A stretch of 64,000 nt of DNA from contig WFMF01000052.1 of assembly GCA_011033025.1 (NCBI GenBank), positions 62,001 to 126,000 on the forward strand, written 5' to 3'. The translations under genes and the position numbers were made by a program. Of the stretch, positions 12,129 through 23,700 are shown one piece after another. The DNA is from Beroe forskalii. Lineage: Eukaryota; Ctenophora; Nuda; Beroida; Beroidae. Every line of letters starts with the position of its first letter. The stretch's first letter is position 1. The notes under the pieces were generated by a model that was not told the DNA's origin, searched no databases, and saw only the letters and a program-made list of their open reading frames with translations.

Positions 12129-13646
12129 ATGAGTATATTAGTACTCATTACAGTACTATGTGTTATCTCCCTTGTCATTTATCACATTCTAACCTATCTG
12201 AAGAGAGCTAAATACTATCATATCCCTTCCCCTCCCATACCAATATCCTTAACTTGGTGTCTTGGACATTCTCAACTCTGCCAACAAACAGCTCAAGAAA
12301 ACCACTGGAACTGGTCTGAGATCTTTGAAGCATTAAGGAGGGCTAGTGGTTCTGATAATGGTGGAACTGAAACCTGTGTAGTGTTCCTCGGATTCAATAA
12401 CCAATCCCATCTATACACAACAGACATAAGCATTTACTCCAAGTTTCTGAAAGATCACAGGATCTACTATAAGCAGAGTGCAAAGGAAACATGTACAGAC
12501 TATGTTCATGGGCACAGGATACTGGGGAGGAAGAGCTTATTTCAGGACCCCGGTACAGAGATATGGTATGCTAAACGACATATCATGGATATGGCATTTC
12601 ATAAGAAGTTTCTTTGTCAGCTCCACAAGCAAATTAGTGAGGTTGGGAAGAGGTTTTGTCAGTATCTGATGAGGAGGCAGAGTGAAACAATTGAGATACA
12701 CAACATTATGATGAGGATCACCTTGGAGGTAGTGTGCAATTGTGGGTTTAATCTGCACGAGGATTTCCTGTTCAATGATGAGTCTTATAGAAGGGTGCCA
12801 GTGGCTAAATTGCTGACAATCCTTCAAACTTATGCCTTTAACAAATTAGAATTTGGCATGCCATGGAAGTTTCAAAATGAGAAGAGGATTTTCAAAGAAG
12901 TAGTAGATTCCTTGCGTGGCTTTGCAGGGCTCCATCTAAAGGGAAGATTTGATAGAATCCACCAAGGAGAAGTTCCAGCAGACATGCTAACTCACATCAT
13001 TAAAGCTAATGTTGATGCAGGACTATCCTTCGAAGATATGGTTGATGATTTTCTACTGTTTCTAGTTGCTGCAATGGAAACTACATCAGGTAGCCTGTCT
13101 TGCCTGCTCTGGGAATGTCTTAAGAACAAGGACGTGGCACAAAAGATATCAAATGAAGTTAAGGATGTCTATGGACAACAACAAGAACTGCAATATGATG
13201 ATCTGAGCCACTTGATATACCTGGAACAATGTTTCAAGGAGGCACTCCGACTACACAGTCCTGTATACAGCACTTGGCGGGAGAGTCCATCTTTTGAAAC
13301 AACTGTGGAACACTTGGTGATCCCACCCCAAACCAAGTTGTTCATCAACTTCCAGCATGCTCATATGACAGAACAGAATTGGGAGGAACCTGAGAAGTTT
13401 AATCCAGACAGGTTTGGAAAAAACGCTAAGTTTAACCATTTTGCTTTCCTGCCATTTGCTGCTGGACCAAGAATCTGCATTGGAAAACAGTTTGCAATGA
13501 TGGAAATGAAAATTGTCTTGTCTAAACTTTTCAGGGAGTTTGAACTCCAAGATCCTTATCCCAATGAAAAGATTTTAGTAAAAGAAACAACCTTTACATG
13601 CCGACCTAAAAATGGAGTTTTCATCAGAATTGTGAAGAAAACATAG
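12129..13646 (+). CDS. Cytochrome P450, intronless, CYP46-like
   Basis: A 505-codon uninterrupted ORF, the usual length for a microsomal P450. An N-terminal hydrophobic anchor (about residues 2-24) is followed by a Pro-rich hinge (HIPSPPIPIS). The I-helix reads AAMETTS (315-321), with Ala where the consensus AGx(D/E)T has Gly. The K-helix ExxR is KEALR (Glu371, Arg374); FNPDRF is the meander motif. The heme loop is FAAGPRICIG with Cys450 as the axial ligand. EVPADMLTHIIKA and the overall pattern resemble cholesterol 24-hydroxylase (CYP46A) more than other clans; this subfamily call is from memory of motifs. Expected role: NADPH-dependent monooxygenase on the ER membrane, substrate unknown. 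The foldback element upstream may displace or supply promoter sequence. No intron or damage is visible. Confidence 0.95.
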   Translation: MSILVLITVLCVISLVIYHILTYLKRAKYYHIPSPPIPISLTWCLGHSQLCQQTAQENHWNWSEIFEALRRASGSDNGGTETCVVFLGFNNQSHLYTTDISIYSKFLKDHRIYYKQSAKETCTDYVHGHRILGRKSLFQDPGTEIWYAKRHIMDMAFHKKFLCQLHKQISEVGKRFCQYLMRRQSETIEIHNIMMRITLEVVCNCGFNLHEDFLFNDESYRRVPVAKLLTILQTYAFNKLEFGMPWKFQNEKRIFKEVVDSLRGFAGLHLKGRFDRIHQGEVPADMLTHIIKANVDAGLSFEDMVDDFLLFLVAAMETTSGSLSCLLWECLKNKDVAQKISNEVKDVYGQQQELQYDDLSHLIYLEQCFKEALRLHSPVYSTWRESPSFETTVEHLVIPPQTKLFINFQHAHMTEQNWEEPEKFNPDRFGKNAKFNHFAFLPFAAGPRICIGKQFAMMEMKIVLSKLFREFELQDPYPNEKILVKETTFTCRPKNGVFIRIVKKT

Positions 13647-13892
13647 GCATCAAGAATTCAAACTTTTGCAGCGGTGATGGATATGTGGTAGCATAATGAA
13701 ACTACAAGGCAAACTTTTTCAGTACATAACAGTGCAGAATCTACAAATGATCTACAAAAACTCAATAACTTTTAACTACTTAAATGAATGAAATATTGAA
13801 ATATATCTGCCATCTTGTTATGAAATTTTTTGAAGGTTTTACTTCTATTCCAACAGCCATACGGCCAATGACAGGAATCAAAGGATTCAAGT

Positions 13893-14325
13893 GAAATGAA
13901 GCCAGTGACGGTTAAGGAAGTGTAATCCATACTTTCTTCTTTTTATTCTTTACAGTATGCACTTTATTGAGAGTGTTTTGAAATTAACTAACCAATTTAT
14001 TTCAGCATATTATTTGATATATTATATTTATTTCCCTAATGGGTGGCCTTGATAACAGTCTTGATGATTGACTAAGTGCTGTCCCTCAGCACAACCGAGA
14101 TGCTCCTTTCTATAAATTATTGAAAAAAATATAAAGCAATTGTGCTGTAAAATGATATTCAAATTCAAATTCAAGACCTCGCTGCAATGGGCAGCTCCTC
14201 ATTTAACCCTCCTGCACAGTTTCCTGTACGCTCAGCTGAGTGAACCGTCGAGCTGCATAGGCTCAAGATGAATCTCTCACCCTTAGCTCAGTGGCGCTGG
14301 CCGGGAATCGAATGTCATCCATCCC
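13893..14325 (-). mobile_element. SINE relative, interrupted and truncated
   Basis: GCCAGTGACGG with GGAAGTGTAAT (13900-13930), and later CGCTGCAATGG, CAGCTCCTC and GTGAACCGT (14175-14250), match the SINE body at 51725-51850 in the same order. Here the two parts are separated by about 220 bp of other sequence. GGGAATCGAATGTC near 14305 corresponds to the B-box region, and the rest of the tRNA-like head is missing. Confidence 0.6.
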
Positions 14326-16129
14326 TAATCGTGATACCCAAATATGGGATTGTGGACTTTGGACGGAGCTGCCCAATGACCTACCAAAAGAGTTTGAACA
14401 GTTTTTCTGGAGCAAAAGTGTGCTGCGCCCTTTCCAGCAGCAAAAAGAGCTGGAAGTCTTGCTGCTCCCTGCAGCAAGACTTCACCACAAGAAGCGCGCA
14501 GCACACACTGCTTATAGCTACAAACAGTTAATAGACACAAGAGATTGTATTTGTTAACAGCGACTATATATGATACAATAATATAGGGTTTTCAGTAGCT
14601 TAGAAGTCAATAGGCGATTTGAGATTGTATTTGTCAAAAATGACCGTATGAGGGGGTCAGCTTGATACTTGGTATCGGTACTCGACTCTTAACCACAGGG
14701 AAAGTGAGGAGAGTTATTTTGGGACTCGATCGAGTCCCAATGAGGGGCATGTGACCGAACGGAAGGCAGCTACCGGGGAAGTTGTGATACCAGGCAGCAG
14801 GCTACTCAAAGGATTATCAAAGCAAGTACTGAAAATGGTACTTGACTCTAAACCGCATGGAAATGGAGGAGAGCTAATTAATTCTGAGTTTCCCTGGAAT
14901 CTCGTGATCCCCAGGATATATCCCCCCAAGAGACCGGGAGAAGTTCAGTTTTAGCCAGTTTCTGATTTGCTGTTGGAGCGGACACGGCAGCGGAGTGTGG
15001 ATCCAGACCAGTTCGGAGGCTATACTGTTTCGTTGCTTCGTGTCGAAACGACATGGATCAGGGAGGCACAAGCTGATGAACTGGAACTCTTTAGTGATCT
15101 CTAACTCACTGCAGCTCACTCTAGATAGGGAATCAGAGTTCCTGGTTTGAACCTAACGCACTCTGCTTCCAAGTATGATTTGAAAATTGAAATCAAAATA
15201 ACTCAAATTTAGATAAATGCATCTCCTTCATCCGTATAAAATTACCCCTGCCCCCAATTTTCTCCATTTCCTTGCCCTGTCTCTTCCCTTGGTACCCACC
15301 TATGCCTTCCCTCATTAATACATTATGACAAGCAATAAACCTTTACTAATTTGCATGTGCCATTCTCATAATTTTTTTCTTGCTTAATTTTATCCATCCA
15401 TGATCCCACCCACTGTCCCAGGGATGTGATTAAGCTGACAAGGCGAGAGCATCCTTTAGCTGCAGTGAAGTGTGTCACCCAAAAGTTGAAACTATCAAAA
15501 TAATATAATACTGAACTGGGATTGCCTGAATTATTGGTTTACTTAAGCCAACAAGGCATCTCTTGCATACTGAATAAGTACCATAGACACCTAGGCCTAA
15601 ACTAGGATCAGTCGATTAAGAAATCAAGATCTCAGATCAATTATCCTACCCCGAAGCCTGAAACAACTACTCAATTTTCCTTTTTTCCTTGCTATCCTCC
15701 CAAAACCTCCAAACCATCCTCAGATTAATACCCAGATTAATCTCAACCCTGTATTAACTTAGCAAACCAACAATTTTGCTATTCAGTCAATCTGCAAGGC
15801 TGAGTCCTTTCAGTAAAAATATCTCTATCTGTACTATATCTGTACTCTTGAAGTTCTTGAAATTTCTTTTAAAAAGGGTGCCATTGAAAACGATATTTGA
15901 GATTTCATACCAGATTTATTTATTACTGTGTTTTTCAATAAAGAAATTCTGTGAGCTATAAAAATATTAATCTTTGTTTCATTAAAAAAAAATAATCTTT
16001 GTTTCATTAGTCTGCAGTTATATTGTGAGGTATTGAAACGAAGGAGATTGTTTATAGTTTGATTGACAAATGTTCTGCTGAAACTAATGTATTACTCGTA
16101 AATATTTCTTTTTTCTTATGCCCCTTATT
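14326..16129. other. No recognised gene; short repeats
   Basis: A short plus-strand ORF ends near 14557 (78 codons after the SINE remnant) and resembles no family I know. Two related segments containing CTCGACTCTTAACC and CTTGACTCTAAACC (near 14680 and 14840) suggest a 160-bp duplication. A direct repeat of AATCTTTGTTTCATTA occurs at 15968 and 15993. The rest is noncoding. Confidence 0.4.
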
Positions 16130-16392
16130 CTGGAGTCTTACTGTTTACACTGATCGGTCAGTACACGAATCTCGAAGCTGGATAAAATTGATGCTCTTCC
16201 AGGCAATATGACTTTTACCTAACCAGCCGATAGGGGGCGGATGAGATTTACTCTCGGCGCTTGAAGCCGAAGATAGTAGAACGCAGCACCCCATTATTAT
16301 CTTAAACTCCAGCGAAAATCGCCGAAATGACATCGAACCCGGGATCTTTCGATCCTGTGCTCAACTCAATACCACTACACCACTGACCCATA
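16130..16392 (-). mobile_element. tRNA-derived SINE, minus strand
   Basis: On the minus strand the head (16392-16325) has an A-box-like TCAGTGGTGTAGTGGT, an anticodon-arm-like stretch and a B-box-like GGGTTCGATGTC. It is followed by an unrelated body down to about 16130. The head cannot form a clean acceptor stem, so this is a SINE promoter, not a tRNA gene. Confidence 0.7.
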
Positions 16393-16669
16393 TGTTTCTC
16401 AAAACAACGTCACAGATCTTATCTCCCTCCAGTCACACTTTTTTTTATTTCTGACGGGTGTTACAGCGTTACAGCATCGATGTACAATTTTGTCAACACA
16501 TAATATCAATACAACCAATGTAGCTCTCATATCACAGACACGTCATTCCTGTATAATTCACGATCACTGCAGGCGCACTGTTACTACCTTACCCACATTA
16601 AATATTCTTATTAACTGGGCAGTGATTGCCCTTCTTCTCTTTACTAAGAATCATGGTAGAAGTCCATCT

Positions 16670-17600
16670 GTACTTGAAACCATGGCGCGCTCAAGGCTAC
16701 GAAGCGCGCCGCGCGACGATAACAGGGGTATACGTGTTTAGTTCCCCTAACCAGGGGCGTCGCACTCGCCGCGCCGCGCACTCCGTGCGCGTGACCTAGA
16801 TTGTAGATGGATTTCACCCATCCCTAGCGCGCAACACTCGGAAATTTGGAGGGTCGTGTTGCGGAAAAAAATGGCGCGCGGCGGAGGGTATGGTAAAATC
16901 CTACTAGCGTAACCAGGGTCCTGGTTAGGGCAACGTGTTTAGCAAATCACGGTGGAAGTTCAGTGATTTGATAATACTATAAAAATTTAAAATATACTTG
17001 TTGATTCCTAAGCCCGCATAGGTGTGCGTACGCGCGCCGCGCTACCCTACGGGACACCTGAGGAAGCGCGCCGCGCAACGCAGACAGGGATATACGTGAA
17101 TTTAGCAAACTTGTTGAATACTTTACTCCACATCTCCTTCAGAACTTATAGTTATAAAAGTGTTTCGCTTTGTTATGATTTTTGAAAGTTGATACAAAAT
17201 TTGCCCTCACCAGTTAGTGGAGACACTTAGGGACAAAAAATGCAAGATGTAAAATTTTCTCCAAAATTGACAAATTTGATACCAAAAGAAAGCTCTTGTT
17301 GAGATTACGGATCCGACTAGGAACAATCGAAATTCTGCGTTTAAAGTGCGCGTGCGCGGCTCAGAAGCGCGAGCGCGCGCGACAGCGCTGAAATTGGGTC
17401 ATTACGTGCATTTAATCTCATTTTCATGCTAAAAATGTTACATCATCACTTTTCCGCAATTTTTCTGCATAAGATTAAGTCTTAATCTGAATTTATAACT
17501 GGTACTACAAAATTTCAGATTTTTTGGTGCGCCGCGCATAAAAGTTGCGATTTTACTCGACGCGTAAGTGTTAAAATATTTGGGCGTTAGGTAAAAAAAT
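16670..17600. repeat. GC-rich repeat block with GCGCGCCGCGC motifs
   Basis: Related phrases AAGCGCGCCGCGC followed by a GGGTATACGTG or GGGATATACGTG tail occur near 16700 and 17070, with further GCGCGC clusters at 16765, 16870, 17030, 17350 and 17530. Surrounding DNA is AT-rich. No ORF is supported. The block looks like repeat-derived DNA, not a CpG-island promoter, because the motif repeats with its flanks. Confidence 0.55.
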
Positions 17601-18545
17601 ATTTGTACGAATTCTGTTTGAAATTGACTTTGATGTCCTGTCGGTGCTGATTACAGTGGGTATACTTCATTTTGATGTAATTTTATTATCAAATTATATC
17701 AATGGCTGCATTATAAAGTCATTGCTATTCTTCTTAAGGGATTGACTCCAATATTGAATATGGGCTTGATGATCTAGTTTTAGTTAAATGTGATAAACAA
17801 TAAACTTACTTGGCTACTATACAGATACATGATACTCTAAGTAAAACGTGTGGTATAGTTAGACATATGAATACCTACAAATTGAAGAGCTATGTTGTCT
17901 GTTTGAGCTTGGTTATTATCTACATTAAGGAATGTTGGATGACATCCTCCCTCATGCTCACAGTAACACTAGATAAGATTTAGATTGATCTGAGTTCTGT
18001 AGTGCAATGGATTATCATGCAGGAAATGTGGGATAGGTGGCTACAGAAAAAAGCTGAAGGTGTTTGGATGCACAAATCTCTTTATTCTCTGTTTTAGTCC
18101 TCGAATAATCAATAAGAATCAGAAACAGAGGTGAATGTTTTTACCATTTTCATCACCTTAAAAAAGAAAAGTATTAATTCGGTTAAGGATTGATCAGACA
18201 GATGACTTCCAAAACTGGGGCCACTGGGGTCTATTACCCAGCTGGAGAATATATTTAAGCGAGCAATAATCCATCTAGTTAGCTGTCCTCTATACTTGGA
18301 GTATTGATTATGCAAACATATTAGCAGATTTGTGACCGTAACCCCTCAGTTTATTTGTGAGGGGTCTTGTTGCATGGCACCAGCACCCTGGCAACAGGAG
18401 TGCACTATACATACATACATATACATCGCAACGATAGAGCTGGTTGAAAACAATGGCAAAACACTATTGAGTTGTTATGTCAACTAGACGTTTGGCTTCT
18501 GAGGGTTGCTGAGTGCTGCTCCAGACCACTACTACTATTTTGATT

Positions 18546-19035
18546 TTATATTTATTGAGATTTCGTACACAGCAACAACAGTGCTGTTAAGTTGAAAACA
18601 ATGTCCAAACACTATTGAGTTGCCATTTCCTTATTCTCCAGACCTCTGGCTTCTGGGGGCTGCCACCCCCAGACCCCTGCTGCTCTTTTGACTTTATATT
18701 TTCTGAGATTTATTGATTTGAGCCATGCCCCTTCAATATTTGTTGGCGATAAAAGGCTTTGCTTTGTAACAAAAAGCAAGGTTCTTGGCGTTATATTTAT
18801 TGAGATTTCGTACACAGCAACAACAGCGCTGTTAAGTTGAAAACAATGTCCAAACACTATTGAGTTGCCATTTCCTTATTCTCCAGACCTCTGGCTTCTG
18901 GGGGCTGCCACCCCCAGACCCCTGCTGCTCTTTTGACTTTATATTTTCTGAGATCTATTGATTTGAGCCATGCCCCTTCAATATTTGTTGGCGATAAAAG
19001 GCTTTGCTTTGTAACAAAAAGCAAGGTTCTTGGCG
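18546..19035. repeat. 245-bp direct tandem duplication at the 5' edge of a retroelement remnant
   Basis: Segments 18546-18790 and 18791-19035 are nearly identical. Each runs from TTATATTTATTGAGATTTCG to AAGGTTCTTGGCG. The second copy leads straight into the retrotransposon reading frame. Partial relatives of its 5' half also occur near 18425-18540 and 20385-20520. Confidence 0.9.
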
Positions 19036-20126
19036 TTACAATTGATGAAAGATTGAACTTTGCAAATCATGCAAATGTAACTCTTAGAAATTGTTGGCAT
19101 GCTTGGTATCGAGTAACTGGTAACACCTCAAGAAAACAAGGACTTAATACTGCCACTCTATCATTACTATTCAAAACAATAGTACTGACCAAACTCATGT
19201 ATGCAGCCCCAATATGGTTACATAAACAAAAAGATTCATTTAAAGATCTCTTTGCCAGAGCTATACTAAAGATCCTTGGATCACAGTTTCACCCGCCAAA
19301 ACTGCTTGGAAGTGTTCTCACAGGTCTTCCACCAATATCTGTTCTCTTAAAAGTTAACACAATAAAGTTTGTCCTAAAGGCTCTCACTCAACAAGATTCA
19401 TTGACAGCTATGATAATGCAAATTGAAGAGACACCAAATCATGAATTCTTCCCCCATATCTATGATACAAAATTATTCCTTTTATGGAAGTTCAAAGTCA
19501 AAGGAAATGTTACTCTGCCATCCTCTATTAGAGGTATGTTCTTCACGCAGTTGCAAACAAATAATTTCATTTATGATGAGCACTTAATGAAACTCTACCA
19601 ATGTTAAGAATGGAACATTCAATTGAGAGAAGGAATTGATGGGCTTATCAATCAGGACCCATACAGCATTGAGCCACTACACACAACTGAAGAACTAGAA
19701 ACGTTGATCAATACTCAGAATATAATGAATTTCCCTCTTGTGCTAAGGTCCTTTTCTAGGTATCAAAGTAGCATCCTGATGGACTTTTTACATGGAAGAT
19801 GTCTCCGTTTTCAAAACTTCGTGTACTCCATCTTGAAATATGACAAAGACTCTCATGCTCCAATTTGTTTAGAATGTTGCAATCTGCCTGATTCAGCATA
19901 TCATAAATTATTTGAATGCTCCGAATATTGTGCAGAAGTCACAGTACTCAGAGATAAGTTGCCTCATCTTCAAAAGCTAGAAGTTAATTTTCATCTTGGA
20001 GTTATATTCACTGATGACATGACTATCAGGAAACTGTTTCATGACCTTGTTTGGCTGATTTGCAAGAACTCTTCATTTAAAGATGATTACCTTGTTGCAA
20101 TGGACACCCAAAATGTTTCATTATAA
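18933..20126 (+). pseudogene. 5'-truncated non-LTR retrotransposon ORF (end of reverse transcriptase plus C-terminal zinc knuckle)
   Basis: One frame is open from 18933 to 20126 except for a single TAA at 19605-19607. KVLGVTIDERLNFANHA and LLFKTIVLTKLMYAAPIW match the segment that follows the catalytic YADD block in non-LTR reverse transcriptases (LGv.iD..L.w..H, then y...i.p.l.Y...iW). Farther on, ICLECCNLPDSAYHKLFEC is a C-x2-C...H-x4-C knuckle typical of the C-terminus of Jockey/I/CR1-like elements. The endonuclease and the catalytic RT core are missing, as expected for 5' truncation. A 3' UTR-like stretch to about 20380 ends in short TTAA repeats. Clade not assigned. Confidence 0.75.
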
Positions 20127-20384
20127 TGTTTTTGTATATATGGACTGACTTTGTATAATTAGCAAGAACATTTTGGGGTTTTTAAAGTTGGTTGAAATCA
20201 CATTTAAGTATTCAGCCATTTTACATTTTTTACTTAATTTATTTCATTAGGTTTTTTATTAACATGCGCAATTGCATTATAGTAGAGAGTAGATAATTGT
20301 TTTTGGAATTGTTCATTGGGCTCACAAAAAGGAGCAGGTTATACCGTGGGTATAACTAAGTTAGATTAATTAATTAATTATTCT

Positions 20385-20520
20385 GAGATTTTGTGATTTG
20401 TACGACAGCAACAACAGCACTGTAAAGTTGAAAACAATGCCCAAACACTATAGAGTTACCATTTCTTTATACTCCAGACTTCTGGCTTCTGGGGGCTGCC
20501 GCCCCAGCTCTTGCTTATAC
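20385..20520. repeat. Further copy of the 18546-type repeat, 5' half only
   Basis: CAGCAACAACAGCACTGTAAAG, GAAAACAATGCCCAAACACT and TCTGGCTTCTGGGGGCTGCC match the repeat at 18570-18670 with a few substitutions. It lies downstream of the retrotransposon 3' end, so the remnant is bracketed by related repeats. Confidence 0.75.
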
Positions 20521-20729
20521 ATGAATTATCATTCAAACATTCAAAAACGTCCTATGTGCGAACGAGGTGCTGCGAAGCGGGGACGAGTGAGCTTAATAAA
20601 TTTGCATGCCCTCAAAAATTCTGGGCAGGATCCATGCCTGAACTTGTTACCTATGATATTAAGTTTTTTGATGATTTGGATACCTATGACATTGCTTCTT
20701 TCATTGAATATCAACCATATATTTGAGCA

Positions 20730-23700
20730 ATGTTGAGGTACTTCTTCCTGTTACTAGGATTTTCTGTATGGTTGATAGCTTCTCAAGAAGGTAATATTAT
20801 TCTGTTTTTCTCTGGAAGTGTGGCTAAAATTTGCCTTCCCATTAGATTGCTTTCCTTCAGCACACCAAAGGTATAACATGAATCCGTAATAAGCTTGCAC
20901 GTATGATAGCAATAAGATAAGAAATATCTCACTGTGAGAGCTGTGCAAGGTGCCTCAACAGGGCCAGTAGTTATTAGAACAGCATTCAAATGATAAGTTA
21001 TAATTGGTTTGCAATTGATAAGCCATTATCTCACTATTAATTTCAGGTGAAACTGACATTTTGGATGATCCTAATGATGAAACAGCTAATGGTGAGGTGA
21101 CAGTTGAAAATGAAGTTCGTGTCCTTACACCAATCAACTTCAGCAACTTCATAGCATCCCATGAAATTGTGATGGTTGAATTTTATGCTCCATGGTGTGT
21201 TTAACATGAATACATCTATATACTTATATATTTAACATTGTACTGGGAAGCTCATGGGTACTGTCATGGGTACTGTCATGCTTCTTACCCAGATATTCAA
21301 GTATTTACAATATGATCCGTTCATCTCTATTATAAAATTGGGTGGGGGGCAAAATCACATTCTCTGTACTATTTTTTGTACGTCGTCATGTCTTTTGTCC
21401 TTTTGTAGACATGCAATATGGATATATTGATATAGACATGTGCATTGCTATGGTTGCAGTAACAGTTATCTTTGTTCTGTCCTGAGTTGCATTACTGCGC
21501 AGTTTTTAGGTCACTTGAGGATTCAGTAACATCTGCATGGTTTTCTTCATAATTGGCAGCAACATTTCTCTACTAATCTTTCTCAGTGACGATCTGTTTT
21601 TAATTTATTCCACACAGTTGAGCATAGGAACAGAGTATTGATAGTATTTTGTTACCTCGTTACTGTGTATAAGCTACCATATTTTATTATTACCGACCTT
21701 ATGGACAAAAAACAAATCATTTTTGAACCATTTTAACTGGTCTTTGGACAAAAATTTTTCAAGCAGGTGCCAACCAAGAAATTTTTGCTCAAAAATAGCC
21801 ACGAAAACAAACTTATACTAAGTAAATTGCATCAAAAACCCATATATAATACAGCCGATTTTTGAAATGACCTGGAACTGTTTTAAAACAATTCATTTTC
21901 GGTTTCAGAGGCTAGTTTAGGTCTCAGGAAATCACAACAGAAAGTTTAAGATCCTAGCTAATGGGGGTGATGGTTTTTTGACCACGCCCTTTTACTCTTT
22001 TATGAGTGATGTGTAGGGCCTGAAAATAAAAATCTTTATTTTTTGTCCGATTTTTTGAGTTTGGTGTCTAAATATAAATTGAGGTATTTTGATACGAGAA
22101 AAACGATGGAAATGATATTAATTACTTTCGAGCATGATTTCTCGTCCTAAAATTAAAAAATATGATTTTATGTTGATTTTGGCCATTTCAGTAGCCCAGC
22201 CAAAGTCAGTATGCAATATATGAGTGGAGAGAGTTTCTCAACGATTTTTAATAGATCTAAGGGTCCTTCATTGCTGCCCTCCCGTTTATCAATGTCCTTA
22301 TGGGTGCTGGGGCCACACTCATTTTTCTGCTGAGACACGTATGGGTGTAAACCCATAACTTGGATCAGGAAGGTCGTACAGACTCCGTTTTGGGGCTCAA
22401 ACAAATCGCAATGGCCATGTTTATATACGACTTGTCAATAAACATATTATGCCCTGAAATGCTCACAAACCACGTTATGGACGGAACGAAACACAGTTTT
22501 TGAGACCAAGCACAAGCCAAAATTTGGCTCTTTTTCATAATTTGTGCATTACCCCTTTAATTACTTGATTAATAGCTTAAAAGATTTGTAATTATCATGT
22601 TTACATCTATCCTGAGAATAAAGATATGCTCTAGAATCTTACTACTTATAATTCTTCCTCATATATAAATATATAAATAAATAAATAAATAAATAAATAT
22701 ATATCTGTCTGTCCGGTTTATGATTTCTGTCTGTTCGGTGGCTTATATATAGCCACAGATTTTTCTGACACCACTCAGTACCCAATCATGCATGCCGATT
22801 GCCGATGATCGGAATGTTCATACCAGAGTACCAGTGACGTTTGACACCACCTGACATATAGACATCACATAGAGGAGTAGGCACACCCGATTAAAATATG
22901 GCCTCATCACTGATAAGAACTACAGTACTGCATTATACTGTACGAATTGCTGAAGCGAAAAAATTGTGAACGATGGCCGGAGGCCATGGGTTCTGCTAGT
23001 ATATACAAATCAAGCAAAAACTTGATTCTGGTTACATTTGCAATCCAATATTGGGTGATGGGTCCATATTATGTTAAAACTGACCCCTGGTAAACCCCTA
23101 CTGACTCCCTGGTGAACCCTTACTGACCCCCTGCTGACCCACCAGGGGGTCAGTAGGGGTTCACCAGGGGGTCAGCAGGGGGTCAATGCTGATAATAGTA
23201 CTATAGTAGTTACTATAGTTTTGAAATTGACCGTCATTAAGAGCAATTTAATTTAAAGGTTTCCAAAAGTGTACTTAAAGGCCCCCTTCACTCCAGAACA
23301 TATCGACTAATTTTGTAGATATAGTCCCAGTATACATCATTCACGCGAAAATTCGATCAAATTAGCTTCCGCGTAGAGCCTACACCCTAAATTAGATCTG
23401 CAATTTTCCTGAACTGCAGCATATAGCGCGCTATGTTTACGTAGTGCTATACAAACAGTTACTAATACATGGTACATTGTGCACTGTTTGCTGAGTTTCT
23501 GTGCTTGTTTCTTGCGATTTGATTTATTTAGGCCCATAAGTAAGACTGGTAGTTGGCAACAAATATATTATTTTATTTAAATTGACCAGTAATTAGCTGT
23601 AAACTAAGTAGAAAACAGGGATGCAATCATTATGCTACAATTCTATGTCCTGATCGGTAGCTTTATGATTTTGGTCATGTTGAAAGCTGTCTTGACATAT

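Noticed and set aside
16325-16392. A functional tRNA gene
   Set aside because: A and B boxes are present, but the acceptor stem does not pair and a SINE body follows; the same holds for 51900-51975.
20511-20726. ORF ending just before the PDIA4 start
   Set aside because: It runs through a repeat, has no recognised motif, and is more likely part of the 5' UTR or flank.
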